Source of the DNA: Symbiopectobacterium purcellii_A
GTDB taxonomy: Bacteria; Pseudomonadota; Gammaproteobacteria; Enterobacterales; Enterobacteriaceae
NCBI RefSeq assembly: GCF_052050035.1
Contig: NZ_CP189882.1
Coordinates: forward strand, 3,472,001 to 3,536,000
Length of the DNA stretch: 64,000 nucleotides
Direction: 5' to 3'
In this document: positions 1 to 8,438 of the stretch, piece by piece
Numbering within the stretch: the first letter of the stretch is position 1
Layout of the letters: each line of letters opens with the position of its first letter
Program-made: the position numbers and the translations under genes
The notes under the pieces: generated by a model
What the model was told of the DNA's origin: nothing
The model's input: the letters and a program-made list of their open reading frames with translations, nothing else
Database searches by the model: none

Positions 1-117
1 AGTCTGGCCGGTGATCCCTGCATAGGCGGAAAGCGTCAGTTTTGGGTACGGCAAACAAAAAACGACAGGGCAATCTGGCATTTTCACCAAGGCAGGCTTT
101 GGTTTTTTCGTTGTCAT
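1..117 (-). CDS. Cox/excisionase-like phage regulator, N-terminal part (runs off the window)
   Basis: The reading frame starts at 117 and is still open at base 1, giving 39 residues that begin MTTKKPKPALVKMPDC. An AGAGGA ribosome-binding site lies just upstream on the minus strand. It is divergent from the C-type repressor at 218, which is followed by an integrase. That is the int-C-cox layout of P2/186-like phages, where Cox shuts off the lysogenic promoter and helps excision. The visible part is too short to show the DNA-binding region, so the identity rests mainly on position. Confidence 0.5.
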   Translation of the reverse strand, partial: MTTKKPKPALVKMPDCPVVFCLPYPKLTLSAYAGITGQT

Positions 118-217
118 GGCTTATCCTCTAAGATCACGCCGGACTTAACCGGATTCATCTGGGGTTGGGGTGGATATCTCTACCCCTAACAGCGAGTTTA
201 GGGTGGTAATATCTACC
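118..217. promoter_or_regulatory. Phage divergent control region with two operator-like repeats
   Basis: The region separates the divergent Cox-like and repressor genes. It holds two similar imperfect palindromes. One lies at 167-186, with GGGGT(G/A)GA arms around ATATC. The other is at 201-217 (GGGTGGTAATATCTACC) and ends at the repressor start codon. Both read roughly GGTRGATATnnCYACC. Paired sites of this kind are expected for a P2-type C repressor that controls the early promoter and its own. Operator function is inferred. Confidence 0.5.
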
Positions 218-520
218 ATGTCAACTGATATTGGAAAAAAAATAAGAGCCATCAGGGATGCCGAAGGACTGACGCGTATTCAATTTTTTGAATTAACAGG
301 CATTCCCGCAGGTACACAGAAGTATTACGAAACAGGCAGGGTTGAGAGTGTTGGCAGTGATATTTTGCTCAAAATCACTCAGCATCCACGATTTGAAAAA
401 TACATGATGTGGCTAATGAGCAATAAGACATCAGAAGCAGCGGGACAAATTTCCCCGACTCTCTCCCATGATGGGCAAGACATCACATTGAGTCACCAAA
501 AAGTCCAGAAGGTTGGTTGA
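218..520 (+). CDS. P2-like phage repressor C (helix-turn-helix)
   Basis: A 100-residue protein when started at ATG 218. An upstream GTG at 170 would put codons inside the operator repeats and is less likely. Residues 5-50 form an HTH domain (IGKKIRAIRDAEGLTRIQFF, then GIPAGTQKYYETGR). The C-terminus (QISPTLSHDGQ, then a SHQKxxKxG tail) is typical of small C repressors of P2-related enterobacterial prophages. Such repressors keep the lytic promoter silent. It lies between the Cox-like gene and int, on the int strand. The frame is intact, so it may still be functional although only one end of the prophage is visible. Confidence 0.75.
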   Translation: MSTDIGKKIRAIRDAEGLTRIQFFELTGIPAGTQKYYETGRVESVGSDILLKITQHPRFEKYMMWLMSNKTSEAAGQISPTLSHDGQDITLSHQKVQKVG

Positions 521-1089
521 CCGCATTAAACATTATGGAAAAGTGGAGTACGGGCGGGATTTGCTACGAGCGGAATTTATGGAATGACGATCACTAAGCT
601 GGATACAGGACGGTATCGGGTTGATGTTCGTCCGCAGGGGCGGGACGGTAAACGCATCCGCAAAACCTTCCTGACTAAATCTGAGGCGCAACAATATGAA
701 CGCTGGATAGTTGCGACACAGCATAACAAGGACTGGATAGAGAGACCTGCCGACCGACGACCACTAACCGATCTCATCGAGCTGTGGTACGCGCACCACG
801 GCAGAACACTGAAAGACGGGGTCGCAATTTACAAAAAGTTGATGAATATTTCCGAAAGAATGGGGCATCCCCGCGCCGATCAGGTTAACCGTAGCAGCGT
901 TGCAACGTATCGCGCCTTAAGACTCGACTCAGGGGTTAAGCCCGAAACCATTAACAAAGACCAGACAATGTTAAGCGGCGTGTTCACCGCGCTCATTGAA
1001 GCCGCGCTTTACCACAACGAGCACCCCCTCACCGGGCTGACACGAATAAAACGCAGCGCACGCGAAATGGCCTACCTGACGCAACCGCA

Positions 1090-2414
1090 AATCATTGGAG
1101 TCTGTAAAGAATTTTGTGTAAATGGCTCCATTGCTTAACCGGAGATTCGTTCTCCATACATCAACATGAATTGGCTCATAGCAGGTTTCCAGTCTCTGAT
1201 TGGCAAGGTCCATTTAGCAGAGATATTATGCAAGGCTAGATAGAGTAATTTTATCACCGAGTCATCCGTTGGAAATATTCGTCGCGTTTTCGTTATCTTG
1301 CGCAATGAAGCATTTAACGACTCTATCGCGTTGGTGGTGTAGATAACCTTGCGGATCTCCGGCGGAAAGTCAAAAATGACGATGAGACGTTCCCAATTAT
1401 TTCTCCACGACGGGCTGATCGTCGGGAACTGTTCATCCCATTTGGCCGCGAAGGCATCCAGGGCCTCTTCAGCGCCCTCTAGCGTTGCGGAACTATAGAT
1501 GGTGCGCAGGTCAGCAGCAACGGCCTTACGCTCTTTCCAGCCGACGTAGCGCAGCGAGTTCCGCACCTGATGCACAATGCAGAGCTGTACCCGCGTATGC
1601 GGGTAAACAGCTTCAATGGCATCAGGAAAGCCTTTCAGGCCATCGCAGCAGGCGACGAAGATGTCCTTTAGCCCACGATTTTTCAGTTCTGTCATCACAG
1701 ATAACCAGAACTTGGCCCCCTCAGTTTTGGCTATCCATAGCCCCAGCAGCTCTTTTTCGCCCTGGCCGTTGACGCCGAGGGCCAGATAAACAGACTTGTT
1801 GGCCACGGCTCCGCCGTCCTGGCTTTTGACAACAATACAGTCAAGGTAAACAATGGGATAAAGCGCATCCAGCGGCCGTTGCTGCCAGCGCTTAACTTCA
1901 TCCATCACAGCATTGGTCACTTGAGAAATGAAGCCAGCGGAAACATCGACCCCGTAGACTTCTTTAAAGTGTGCCTGAATATCACGGGTTGATAACCCTC
2001 TGGAATAGAGAGAAATAATGCGGTCATCGAAGCCGTTAAGCTGTTTTTCGTGCTTACCGATCAGTGTCGGCTCGAAGGTACTGTTGCGGTCGCGCGGAAT
2101 ATCGAGCTCGATCTCCCCATTTTGGCTACGTACGCTCTTGGATGTCTTGCCATTGCGTGAGTTGCCTGAATGATTACCAGCCGGGTCATGCTTAGCATAC
2201 CCAAGGTGCATCTCCATCTCAGCTTCAAGAACCCGTTCCGCCAGTCTTTTAGTCAGCACCTTGAGTAGGCCTGATTCACCCAGCAGATCCTGAGGGGAGT
2301 GACAATCTTGAAGCAGTTGGTCAATAAGTTCGTTGCTGATAGGCATTTTGTTATCCTTTGAAGGTTTTCCTCAAAATGCCATTTACACAGATTATTTTAC
2401 AGTCTCAATCATTG
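1090..2414 (-). mobile_element. IS256-family element, copy 1 (1098-2406) with AATCATTG duplication
   Basis: The element is 1309 bp, bounded by imperfect inverted repeats (GAGTCTGTAAAGAATTTTGT at the left, GAGACTGTAAAATAATCTGT from the right). The 8-bp target duplication AATCATTG is present at 1090-1097 and 2407-2414. It carries one intact transposase gene and interrupts the phage integrase. The perfect duplication indicates a fairly recent simple insertion. Confidence 0.93.
1135..2346 (-). CDS. IS256-family (mutator-type) transposase, intact
   Basis: 403 residues, full length for the family, starting MPISNELIDQLL. The DDE residues are visible: Asp in YLDCIVVK, Asp in ACCDGLKGF and Glu in TTNAIESLNAS. 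The N-terminus includes the conserved RVLEAEMEMHLGY region. It catalyses cut/copy transposition of its own element with 8-bp duplications. One of only two intact IS256 transposases in the window (the other is at 60654). It could serve the disrupted copies in trans. Confidence 0.93.
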   Translation of the reverse strand: MPISNELIDQLLQDCHSPQDLLGESGLLKVLTKRLAERVLEAEMEMHLGYAKHDPAGNHSGNSRNGKTSKSVRSQNGEIELDIPRDRNSTFEPTLIGKHEKQLNGFDDRIISLYSRGLSTRDIQAHFKEVYGVDVSAGFISQVTNAVMDEVKRWQQRPLDALYPIVYLDCIVVKSQDGGAVANKSVYLALGVNGQGEKELLGLWIAKTEGAKFWLSVMTELKNRGLKDIFVACCDGLKGFPDAIEAVYPHTRVQLCIVHQVRNSLRYVGWKERKAVAADLRTIYSSATLEGAEEALDAFAAKWDEQFPTISPSWRNNWERLIVIFDFPPEIRKVIYTTNAIESLNASLRKITKTRRIFPTDDSVIKLLYLALHNISAKWTLPIRDWKPAMSQFMLMYGERISG

Positions 2415-2878
2415 CGTTTTTATCATCTCTACAGAAGGACGATCTCAAGGTCGCCCGTCTCTGCCTCGCCACCGGGGCGCGGTGGAGTGAAGCAGCAACG
2501 CTCATGCGGGATGCTGTTATCCCTTTCAAGTGTACGTTCGTGAACACTAAAAACGGGAAGGATAGGACAGTGCCTATTTCTGAAGCACTGTATAAAGAAA
2601 TCACAGACAGTGGCGACGGACGCGAGCTGTTCCCGGGTGCTAATTACGATAACGTTCGCAAGACACTGAAAGCGCTCGTCCCTGACCTACCAAATGGCCA
2701 GGCTACACACGTCATGCGGCACACGTTCGCCAGCCACTTTATGATCAACGGCGGCAATATTATTTCACTGCAAAAAATCCTCGGGCACTCTACCATTTTA
2801 CAAACGATGGTCTACGCACACTTTGCGCCAGACTACCTTAACGACGCAGTAAAATTAAATCCACTGGAGAGCCTCTAA

Positions 2879-3108
2879 ATGAATTGCATCAACAATTATT
2901 GGTGCAGAAGCTCTTTGCATGACCGCTGCAAAATGACTCCTCTGAGACATCTTCAGTTCCTGTTGCCACGCTGTTTTGTAACGTTGCAATTATCCAGTAC
3001 GTGATCCACATTTTGCCCAAAACATCGGGATTTGCCGGGAGTTTATAGGATTAGTGTTTCGGTTAACCTGATGAATTAGAAGACAAATCATTGATTCCAT
3101 TGATTTAA
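2879..3108. other. Gap between integrase and acrB; possible prophage attachment region
   Basis: No coding sequence is seen. In P2-like phages the attachment site lies just beyond int, so a phage/chromosome boundary is expected here. The second att copy is outside the window, so no core sequence can be named. Confidence 0.3.
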
Positions 3109-3130
3109 AAAGGCCGCTTGCGCGGCCTTT
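3109..3130 (-). terminator. Rho-independent terminator after acrB
   Basis: A 9-bp GC-rich stem (AAAGGCCGC / GCGGCCTTT) with a 4-nt loop, followed on the minus strand by TTTAAATC. It lies 15 bp past the acrB stop. Confidence 0.85.
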
Positions 3131-3144
3131 GGGGAATAACTCAG

Positions 3145-6100
3145 TTACGGTTTTTCAACGATATGGCTGTGTTCAATGTCTTCATTTTTATTGCTAAAGC
3201 GGCGGCGTACCACCACAAAGAACACGGGAACAAAGAAGATTGCCAGCACCGTTGCGGTAATCATCCCGCCCATTACGGCAGTACCTACGGCGTTCTGTGC
3301 GCCGGAGCCGGCACCGTGGCTGATGACCAGCGGCACTACGCCGAGGATAAAGGCCAACGAGGTCATCAGGATGGGGCGCAGACGCATACGTACTGCATCA
3401 AGCGTCGCCTCCATCAAGCCTTTCCCCTCTTTCTCCATGAGGTCTTTGGCGAATTCAACGATAAGAATCGCGTTCTTCGCCGATAGACCAATGGTGGTCA
3501 GTAGCCCTACCTTGAAGTAGACGCCGTTCTCCAATCCGCGCATGGTGGCGGCCAGCAGCGCACCAATAATCCCGAGCGGTACCACCAGCATGACAGAGAA
3601 GGGGATAGACCAACTCTCGTACAGGGCGGCCAGACACAGGAACACCACAATCAGTGAAATGGCATACAGGGCCGGTGCCTGGTTACCCGACAGACGCTCC
3701 TGATAAGACATCCCGGTCCAGTCGTAGCCAATACCTTCCGGCAACTGTTTGGCGAACTCTTCCATCAAGGCCATTGCTTCACCGGTACTCTTACCTGGCG
3801 TTGCTTCACCCTGAATCTGCATAGACGGCTGTCCGTTATAGCGTTCCAGACGCGGTGAACCGTGCGTCCAGTGGCTTTGTGAGAAGGAAGAGAACGGCAC
3901 CATCTGATTATTGCTGCCGCGCACATACCAGCGCTCAATATCGCTTGGTAGCATACGGAACGGCGCATCAGCCTGCACATACACTTTCTTCACACGGCCA
4001 CGGTCAATAAAGTCATTGACGTAGCTGCCGCCCAGCGCGGTTGCCAGCGTGGCGTTGATATCCGACAGGGATACCCCCAGCGCCTGCGCTTTTTCCTGAT
4101 CGATATCGATACGGAACTGCGGAGTATCTTCCATGCCGTTTGGACGTACACCGACCACGGTATCAGGACGCTGTGCGGCCATTCCCAGCAGTTGGTTACG
4201 CGCTGCGGTCAGCTTCTCGTGCCCCAGGTTCGCCTGATCCAGCAACTGGAAGTCAAAACCGGTTGCGGTACCCAGCTCAACGATGGCGGGAACGTTAAAG
4301 GCGATAACGATCGCTTCCTTGATTTGTGAGAAGGCAGCGTTAGCCCGACCGGCAATGGCACCGACCTTGTTTGCCGCACCGGGCCGTTCACCCCAGTCTT
4401 TCAGACTGGCGAAGACCAGACCGGCGTTCTGTCCACGACCGGAGAAGCCGAAGCCGTTAACGGTAAAGACCGAGTTAACGTTCTCTTTCTCATTCTCCAG
4501 GTAGTGCTTGGTCACTCGCTCCAGCACGCGCTCGGTACTCTCTTGGGTTGCACCGGCAGGGAGTTGCACCATGGTCAAGAGCACGCCCTGGTCTTCTTCC
4601 GGCAGGAAGGAGCTTGGCAGACGCATGAAAAGCACTGCGAGACCAACCACAATCAGCAGGTAGACCACCAGATAACGACCGGTGCTGCGCAAAATGTTGG
4701 CAACACTGTCGGTGTAATGGGTGGTGCTCTTTTCAAACAGTTTGTTGAACCAACCGAAGAAACCCGTCTTCTCGTGATGGTCGCCTTTGGCGATCGGTTT
4801 GAGCAACGTGGGACAGAGCGCCGGCGTCAGAATCAATGCCACCAGTACCGACAGCACCATCGCGGATACAATGGTGATGGAGAACTGGCGGTAAATGGCA
4901 CCGGTAGAACCGCCCGTGAACGCCATCGGAATAAACACTGCAGACAGCACCAGCGCAATACCAACCAGCGCGCCCTGAATCTGCGACATCGATTTCTTGG
5001 TGGCTTCCTTGGGCGGGAGCCCTTCTTCCATCATTACGCGCTCGACGTTCTCCACCACCACGATGGCGTCATCCACCAGCAGACCGATGGCCAGTACCAT
5101 GGCGAACATGGTTAAGGTGTTAATCGAGTAACCGAAAGCAGAAAGGATGGCAAAGGTGCCTAACAACACCACCGACACCGCGATCGTCGGGATCAACGTG
5201 GCTCGGAAGTTTTGCAGGAACAGGTACATCACCAGGAACACCAGCACGATGGCTGCCGCCAGCGTTTTTACCACTTCGTTAATCGAGATCTTAACGAACG
5301 GTGTGGTGTCGTAGGGATAAACCACTTTCAATCCAGCCGGGAAGAACTGCTGTAGCTTAACCAACTCGGCTTTAACGGCGGAAGCGGTATCCAGCGCATT
5401 CGCACCGGTTGCCAGCTTGATACCGACCCCCGCGGCTGCCTGCCCGTTGTAGCGTGCAATAACGCTGTAGTCTTCACCACCCAACTCTACGCGGGCGACA
5501 TCACGCAGGCGTACCTGCGAACCGTCAGCGTTGACGCGCAACAGAATGTTGGAGAACTCATCGGCAGATTTCAGTCGCGTCTGGGCAATGATCGATGCGT
5601 TAAGCTTCTGCCCCGGCAGCGGCGGTGTCCCCCCCAGTTGTCCGGAGGCAATTTGGTTGTTCTGCACTTTGATGGCAGCCACCACATCGCCAGTGGTCAT
5701 CTGGAAGCTATTGAGCTTGTTCGGATCCAACCAGATACGCATGGCGTATTGGGCACCAAACAACTGCACGTCACCGACACCGTTGGTACGGCTGAGCAGA
5801 TCTTTGATGTTCGCTGCCACGTAGTCAGCGATATCCTGCTGCGTCAGTGAGCCGCCTTCAGAAATAAAGCCAGCTACCATCAGGAAGCTACTGCTCGATT
5901 TCTTTACGCTTACGCCCTGTTGCTGCACTTCCTGCGGCAACAGCGGCATCGCCAGTTGCAGTTTGTTCTGTACCTGGACCTGAGCAATGTCCGGATCCGC
6001 TTTCGAGTCAAACGTCAGCGTAATCTGAACGGTACCCGATGAATCACTGCTGGATGCCATGTAGAGCAGGTTATCGATACCGTTCATGTTCTGTTCGATA

Positions 6101-6291
6101 ACCTGCGTCACGGAGTCTTGCAGTGTAGAAGCATCCGCGCCCGGGTAGTTCGCCGTTATTTCAATGGCCGGTGGTGCAATGGTAGGATATTGGGCGATAG
6201 GCAACTTGATAATTGCCAACGCCCCCGCCATCATCACCATAATGGCGAGCACCCATGCAAAGATGGGACGATCAATAAAAAACTTAGCCAT
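3145..6291 (-). CDS. acrB: AcrB, inner-membrane RND multidrug efflux pump
   Basis: 1048 residues, essentially the E. coli length (1049), with no break. The N-terminus MAKFFIDRPIFAWVLA is the classic first helix. The proton-relay aspartates are in GLLVDDAIVVVENVE (about residues 407-408) and the partner lysine in GLSAKNAILIVEFAK (about 939). Two large periplasmic porter/docking loops alternate with 12 membrane helices. AcrB exchanges protons for drugs, bile salts and detergents and exports them with AcrA and TolC. It lies 16 bp downstream of acrA in one operon and has its own terminator. TolC is not in the window. Likely controlled through the AcrR site upstream of acrA. Confidence 0.97.
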   Translation of the reverse strand: MAKFFIDRPIFAWVLAIMVMMAGALAIIKLPIAQYPTIAPPAIEITANYPGADASTLQDSVTQVIEQNMNGIDNLLYMASSSDSSGTVQITLTFDSKADPDIAQVQVQNKLQLAMPLLPQEVQQQGVSVKKSSSSFLMVAGFISEGGSLTQQDIADYVAANIKDLLSRTNGVGDVQLFGAQYAMRIWLDPNKLNSFQMTTGDVVAAIKVQNNQIASGQLGGTPPLPGQKLNASIIAQTRLKSADEFSNILLRVNADGSQVRLRDVARVELGGEDYSVIARYNGQAAAGVGIKLATGANALDTASAVKAELVKLQQFFPAGLKVVYPYDTTPFVKISINEVVKTLAAAIVLVFLVMYLFLQNFRATLIPTIAVSVVLLGTFAILSAFGYSINTLTMFAMVLAIGLLVDDAIVVVENVERVMMEEGLPPKEATKKSMSQIQGALVGIALVLSAVFIPMAFTGGSTGAIYRQFSITIVSAMVLSVLVALILTPALCPTLLKPIAKGDHHEKTGFFGWFNKLFEKSTTHYTDSVANILRSTGRYLVVYLLIVVGLAVLFMRLPSSFLPEEDQGVLLTMVQLPAGATQESTERVLERVTKHYLENEKENVNSVFTVNGFGFSGRGQNAGLVFASLKDWGERPGAANKVGAIAGRANAAFSQIKEAIVIAFNVPAIVELGTATGFDFQLLDQANLGHEKLTAARNQLLGMAAQRPDTVVGVRPNGMEDTPQFRIDIDQEKAQALGVSLSDINATLATALGGSYVNDFIDRGRVKKVYVQADAPFRMLPSDIERWYVRGSNNQMVPFSSFSQSHWTHGSPRLERYNGQPSMQIQGEATPGKSTGEAMALMEEFAKQLPEGIGYDWTGMSYQERLSGNQAPALYAISLIVVFLCLAALYESWSIPFSVMLVVPLGIIGALLAATMRGLENGVYFKVGLLTTIGLSAKNAILIVEFAKDLMEKEGKGLMEATLDAVRMRLRPILMTSLAFILGVVPLVISHGAGSGAQNAVGTAVMGGMITATVLAIFFVPVFFVVVRRRFSNKNEDIEHSHIVEKP

Positions 6292-6307
6292 GAATTACAG
6301 GCTCCTG

Positions 6308-7504
6308 TTAAGACTTCGCGGGTTCAGACTGCGCAGGTTTTTCTTCACCATACCCAGGTGGCGTCTCTTTTGCTTTGACGGGCGCGCCCGGTCTGATTTT
6401 CTGCAACCCAGTCACGATAAGACGATCGCCTGCTTTAAGGCCGGAGGTCACCAGCCAATTGCTGCCGATAGCCTGGGCCGTCGTGAGCGTGCGTGCTTCA
6501 ACCTTGTCACCTTCACCAACAACCATGGCGGTGGCTTCACCGCGCGGATTGCGGGTCACGCCTTGTTGCGGCACTAGCAGCGCGTCATTGTTCACGCCTG
6601 AATCGAGGCGTGCACGCACAAACATGCCCGGCAGCAAATCGTGTTGCGGGTTAGGGAAGATAGCGCGCAGGGTGATAGAGCCCGTGGTTTCATCTACCGT
6701 GACATCAGAGAATTCCAGCGTACCGTTTTGCGCATACTCAGTGCCGTTATTCAGCAACAGACGCACGGTCGCTTTGCCACCTACTTGTTTCAACGTGCCT
6801 TGTTCCAGCTCACGCTTCAGTCGCAAATAGTCATTACTGGATTGCGTCACATCCACATAGATCGGATCGAGTTGCTGAACGCTGGTCAACGCCGTCGCCT
6901 GACCAGAAGCCACCAACGCCCCTTCGGTTACCGTTGATTTACCAACACGGCCTGAAATCGGGGAGAGTACTTTGGTGTAGTTCAGGTTGATGAGCGCAGA
7001 ATCCACAGAGGCTTGTGCTGCTTGTACGCTGGCTTCTGCCTGGCGCTGTGTGGCTAATGCCTGATCGTAATCCTGCTTGCTGACATAATTAGTGCCAACC
7101 AGCGGTTTGTAACGGTTCACGGTCAAACGGGCGATTTCTGCCTGAGCCTGTGCTTGTGCCAACGACCCTTTCGCGCTGTTGTAAGCCGCCTGATAGGTTG
7201 CCGGATCAATCTGGTACAGAGAAGTGCCCGCTTTCACGTCGCTCCCTTCGACGAAGTGGCGCTTCTGAATAATACCGCTCACCTGAGGCCGAACCTCGGC
7301 AATGCGGAATGCGTTAGTGCGCCCTGGAAGTTCGGTGATCACGTTCAACGGTTGTGTTTTGAGGGTCACAATGCCGACTTCAGGCGCTTGCTGTCCGCCG
7401 CCTTGTTGCTGACCTTCATTTTTATTATCACACCCTGTGAGCGCTAAGCCGCCAGAAAGCATCAGGACTGCCGCCAGAGGCATAAGCCTTCTGTTTTTGT
7501 TCAT
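6308..7504 (-). CDS. acrA: AcrA, periplasmic adaptor lipoprotein of the AcrAB-TolC pump
   Basis: 398 residues, full length. The signal peptide ends in an LTGC lipobox, so the mature protein is anchored by a lipidated Cys at about residue 25. Then come the membrane-proximal and lipoyl halves (GRTNAFRIAEVRPQVSGII; YTKVLSPISGRVGKSTVTEG) flanking an Ala/Gln-rich coiled-coil hairpin, and a beta-barrel domain. The tail is Lys/Pro/Glu rich. It bridges AcrB and the outer-membrane channel. It is the first gene of the acrAB operon, divergent from acrR across a shared operator. Confidence 0.97.
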   Translation of the reverse strand: MNKNRRLMPLAAVLMLSGGLALTGCDNKNEGQQQGGGQQAPEVGIVTLKTQPLNVITELPGRTNAFRIAEVRPQVSGIIQKRHFVEGSDVKAGTSLYQIDPATYQAAYNSAKGSLAQAQAQAEIARLTVNRYKPLVGTNYVSKQDYDQALATQRQAEASVQAAQASVDSALINLNYTKVLSPISGRVGKSTVTEGALVASGQATALTSVQQLDPIYVDVTQSSNDYLRLKRELEQGTLKQVGGKATVRLLLNNGTEYAQNGTLEFSDVTVDETTGSITLRAIFPNPQHDLLPGMFVRARLDSGVNNDALLVPQQGVTRNPRGEATAMVVGEGDKVEARTLTTAQAIGSNWLVTSGLKAGDRLIVTGLQKIRPGAPVKAKETPPGYGEEKPAQSEPAKS

Positions 7505-7593
7505 AAATAAACCTCAAGTGTCCGATTTGAATTTGACCAATGGATCACAAGCCCTAAAACCCATTGCTGGGATAATCCTGCAAGCGTGTTATG

Positions 7594-7619
7594 TTACATA
7601 CATTCGCGAATGTATGTAA
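7594..7619. promoter_or_regulatory. AcrR operator between acrA and acrR
   Basis: A perfect 26-bp palindrome whose half site is TTACATACATTCG. It matches the known E. coli AcrR operator (TACATACATTTGTGAATGTA...) except at the centre, where it is fully symmetrical. It lies 28 bp before the acrR start and 90 bp before acrA, where it can repress both promoters. Confidence 0.88.
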
Positions 7620-7646
7620 ATCATGCTTCCCTTAAAAAACAGCGCT

Positions 7647-8312
7647 ATGGCACGAAAAACCAAACAGCAGGCCCAGGAAACACGACAACACATTATTGAT
7701 ACGGCCTTACGCCTCTTCTCCGAGTTCGGCGTCTCCGCCACGTCGCTGGCGGGTATCGCTGCCGCGGCAGGCGTCACGCGCGGTGCGATTTATTGGCACT
7801 TCAAAAACAAGGCTGAGTTGTTTGATGCAATATGGGCGTTGTCCGAGACGAAAATCAACGATTTCGAATCTGAGTATCAGGCAAAATTCCCTGATAATCC
7901 ACTGCATGTGATGCGTGAGCTACTGATCTATATGCTGCGTTTGACGACGACCGACACCCAGTGGCGCTCGATTATGGAGATCAATTTCCATAAGTGTGAG
8001 TTTGTCGGTGAAATGTTACCGTCGTATAACGCACGCAAGGCGCTCTATTTCTCCTGCTATGAACAGATTGAGGATAGCCTCAATCACAGTATTCAATTAG
8101 GTTTCCTGCCGTCCGATCTGCATTTGCGTCGTGCCGCTGTGACCTTGCGCGCCTATTTCTCCGGTATTCTGGAGAATTGGCTGTTTTTGCCCGAGAGCTT
8201 TGATATCCACCAGGAGGCGCCAACCTTGGTAGACAGCTTTGTTGATATGCTGCGTTTCAGCCCGGCGCTCAGGTTGCCGCTTACCACGCCTGTACAAGAA
8301 AACGCCGAATAA
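7647..8312 (+). CDS. acrR: AcrR, TetR-family repressor of acrAB
   Basis: 221 residues from ATG 7647 (MARKTKQQAQETRQHIIDTA), the E. coli-like start. An upstream ATG at 7623 would add eight unconserved residues. The N-terminal TetR HTH is clear (GVTRGAIYWHFKNKAELFDA, residues about 33-52). The helical C-terminal part is the ligand-binding domain. AcrR releases its operator when drugs bind and so derepresses the pump. The gene is intact and divergent from acrA. The extreme C-terminus (after SPALRLP) is less like E. coli, as is usual between genera. Confidence 0.95.
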   Translation: MARKTKQQAQETRQHIIDTALRLFSEFGVSATSLAGIAAAAGVTRGAIYWHFKNKAELFDAIWALSETKINDFESEYQAKFPDNPLHVMRELLIYMLRLTTTDTQWRSIMEINFHKCEFVGEMLPSYNARKALYFSCYEQIEDSLNHSIQLGFLPSDLHLRRAAVTLRAYFSGILENWLFLPESFDIHQEAPTLVDSFVDMLRFSPALRLPLTTPVQENAE

Positions 8313-8438
8313 GATTCAATCTGTTATAACACACTGTCCGTTATAATGAATCGTTACTTTTTCGTCAGGTTTGCTCCGTGCGTTAGCGTGCAGAACCGTG
8401 ATATTCTTCGACATTGTTTTTATGCCTGACGACGTATC

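Larger units (their letters stand above)
584..2878 (+). pseudogene. int: P2/186-family tyrosine integrase, split by IS256
   Basis: The two coding parts are 584-1097 and 2415-2878. Removing the IS and one 8-bp duplication restores an uninterrupted 325-residue frame across the junction (TQPQII/AFLSSLQ). The N-terminal part is a SAM-like core-binding domain. The C-terminal part keeps all catalytic residues of the tyrosine recombinase fold: Arg in GARWSEA, Lys in NGKDRTVP, HVMRH, LGHST and the nucleophile in MVYAHFAP. The family integrates and excises phage DNA at att sites. The gene is disabled only by the insertion, so precise IS excision would repair it. Lies 63 bp after the repressor stop. 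Confidence 0.88.

Noticed and set aside
64..3100. tRNA or rRNA genes as prophage attachment site
   Set aside because: No cloverleaf-like sequence or tRNA T-loop motif was found near int; no tRNA or rRNA gene was recognised in the whole window.
4504..5115. 203-codon open frame antisense to acrB
   Set aside because: Low-complexity His/Gln/Arg composition; acrB is intact on the other strand.
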